64,000 nt of DNA from Collimonas sp. OK307 (GTDB taxonomy: Bacteria > Pseudomonadota > Gammaproteobacteria > Burkholderiales > Burkholderiaceae_D). Positions within the stretch are counted from its first letter, which is position 1; every line of letters begins with the position of its first letter. The translations under genes were made by a program, and so were the position numbers. Of this stretch, positions 63,529 to 64,000 are shown in pieces. Below the pieces are notes generated by a model. The model was not told where the DNA came from, searched no databases, and saw only the letters and a program-made list of their open reading frames with translations. Where the stretch lies: positions 372,001 to 436,000 of the forward strand of contig NZ_FOQI01000001.1 in the NCBI RefSeq assembly GCF_900113705.1, in the 5' to 3' direction.

Positions 63529-63972
63529 ATGAACGAACAATCTGAGTTGAGTGATTTAGCGAGCGCCTTGTTACGAGGTTTGCAGGGACCACCAAAGAGG
63601 AATAAAGACTACGCCAGGGTCGCCGAATATGCCGCCACCATTTTCGGCATGTCTGTCCACGACATATCACCAAAGTCATTCCACGAAAACGTTAACGACA
63701 TCATGATTTTTTTCAAAGGATTCGTTAAATATTGCGGTTCGGCAGTCGGGCTTACTGACGATGAATGCGCTGACGCATTTGAGGTATTTTTTGTCGAAAT
63801 CACAGGCTTGCCACATCAAGACGGAGCAATGACTTTCAGTGTCCTGGACAGGATGGCCAAAACACCAGAAGGCATTGCACTAATTGAAGCGGGACAACTG
63901 GCGGCTTACGATTGCCAGGAAGGCAACATCACTAAAGCAACGGCGGCACTGGGCAAAGCACTTGGGATTTAA
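63529..63972 (+). CDS. Hypothetical protein, 147 residues
   Basis: I do not recognise this protein. The start is set by AGGAG at 63518-63522, 6 bases before the ATG; an earlier ATG at 63508 lacks one. It has no signal peptide or membrane helix. Composition is acidic and probably all-helical, with SLA-like helices and segments FFKGFVKYCGSAVGLTDDECADAFEVFFVEITG and IALIEAGQLAAYDCQEGN. Three cysteines are present. It lies alone, divergent from pstS across 253 bp. Confidence 0.75.
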   Translation: MNEQSELSDLASALLRGLQGPPKRNKDYARVAEYAATIFGMSVHDISPKSFHENVNDIMIFFKGFVKYCGSAVGLTDDECADAFEVFFVEITGLPHQDGAMTFSVLDRMAKTPEGIALIEAGQLAAYDCQEGNITKATAALGKALGI

Positions 63973-64000
63973 TGTCACGCGTCACATCCAGGAAATTGCA

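Overview
The window looks like chromosome of a Burkholderiales beta-proteobacterium, most likely family Oxalobacteraceae (Collimonas/Herbaspirillum/Janthinobacterium-like). This is an inference from gene families and synteny (rlmB-rnr, Wsp system, PtxS/kgu cluster, HutF-type histidine pathway, a Burkholderiales-type porin remnant); no rRNA marker is present. Coding density is high. I see no insertion sequence, prophage, integron or CRISPR array.

Layout. 1-5465: housekeeping genes: the 3' end of lpxH, a YceH/DUF480 protein, cysE, rlmB-rnr and a tRNA-Leu(CAG) with a clear promoter. 5776-13692: envelope and sensing genes: a MASE1-PAS membrane sensor coupled to an alpha/beta hydrolase, a type Vd (patatin plus barrel) autotransporter, a membrane metallophosphoesterase, arfB, a GST and a YceI protein that abuts a porin remnant. 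14159-20621: a GntR regulator with two winged helices, then the 2-ketogluconate cluster ptxS-kguE-kguK-kguT-kguD with two palindromic operators between ptxS and kguE. 20637-24877: cbpA-cbpM with a flavin reductase, OsmC, a lone Hpt protein and a methyltransferase. 25133-37431: two minus-strand chemoreceptors divergent from a complete wspABCDEFR surface-sensing/c-di-GMP operon.

37476-42175: a Fur-box-controlled siderophore receptor with a PepSY membrane protein, and a CDF metal exporter under a MerR-type promoter with a 19-bp spacer. 42356-48917: mostly envelope proteins: a CHRD lipoprotein, a DUF4124-like protein, a patatin variant, an exported AroQ-gamma chorismate mutase, a SpecificRecomb membrane protein and a phospholipase D/cardiolipin synthase lipoprotein. 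48922-59843: a histidine-utilisation operon (permease-usp-hutU-hutH-hutD-hutI-hutF-hutG) divergent from hutC. 59926-63972: MFS exporter, ferredoxin-NADP reductase, pstS and an unrecognised 147-aa protein.

How the genes work together. KguK phosphorylates 2-ketogluconate imported by KguT, and KguD reduces the product to 6-phosphogluconate, under PtxS control. HutH, HutU, HutI, HutF and HutG convert histidine to glutamate, ammonia and formate by the five-step route. WspA-F form a chemosensory phosphorelay whose output is the diguanylate cyclase WspR. I found no wholly new system. The least explained items are the sensor/hydrolase pair at 5.8-7.9 kb, the double-winged-helix regulator, and the patatin lacking its expected aspartate.
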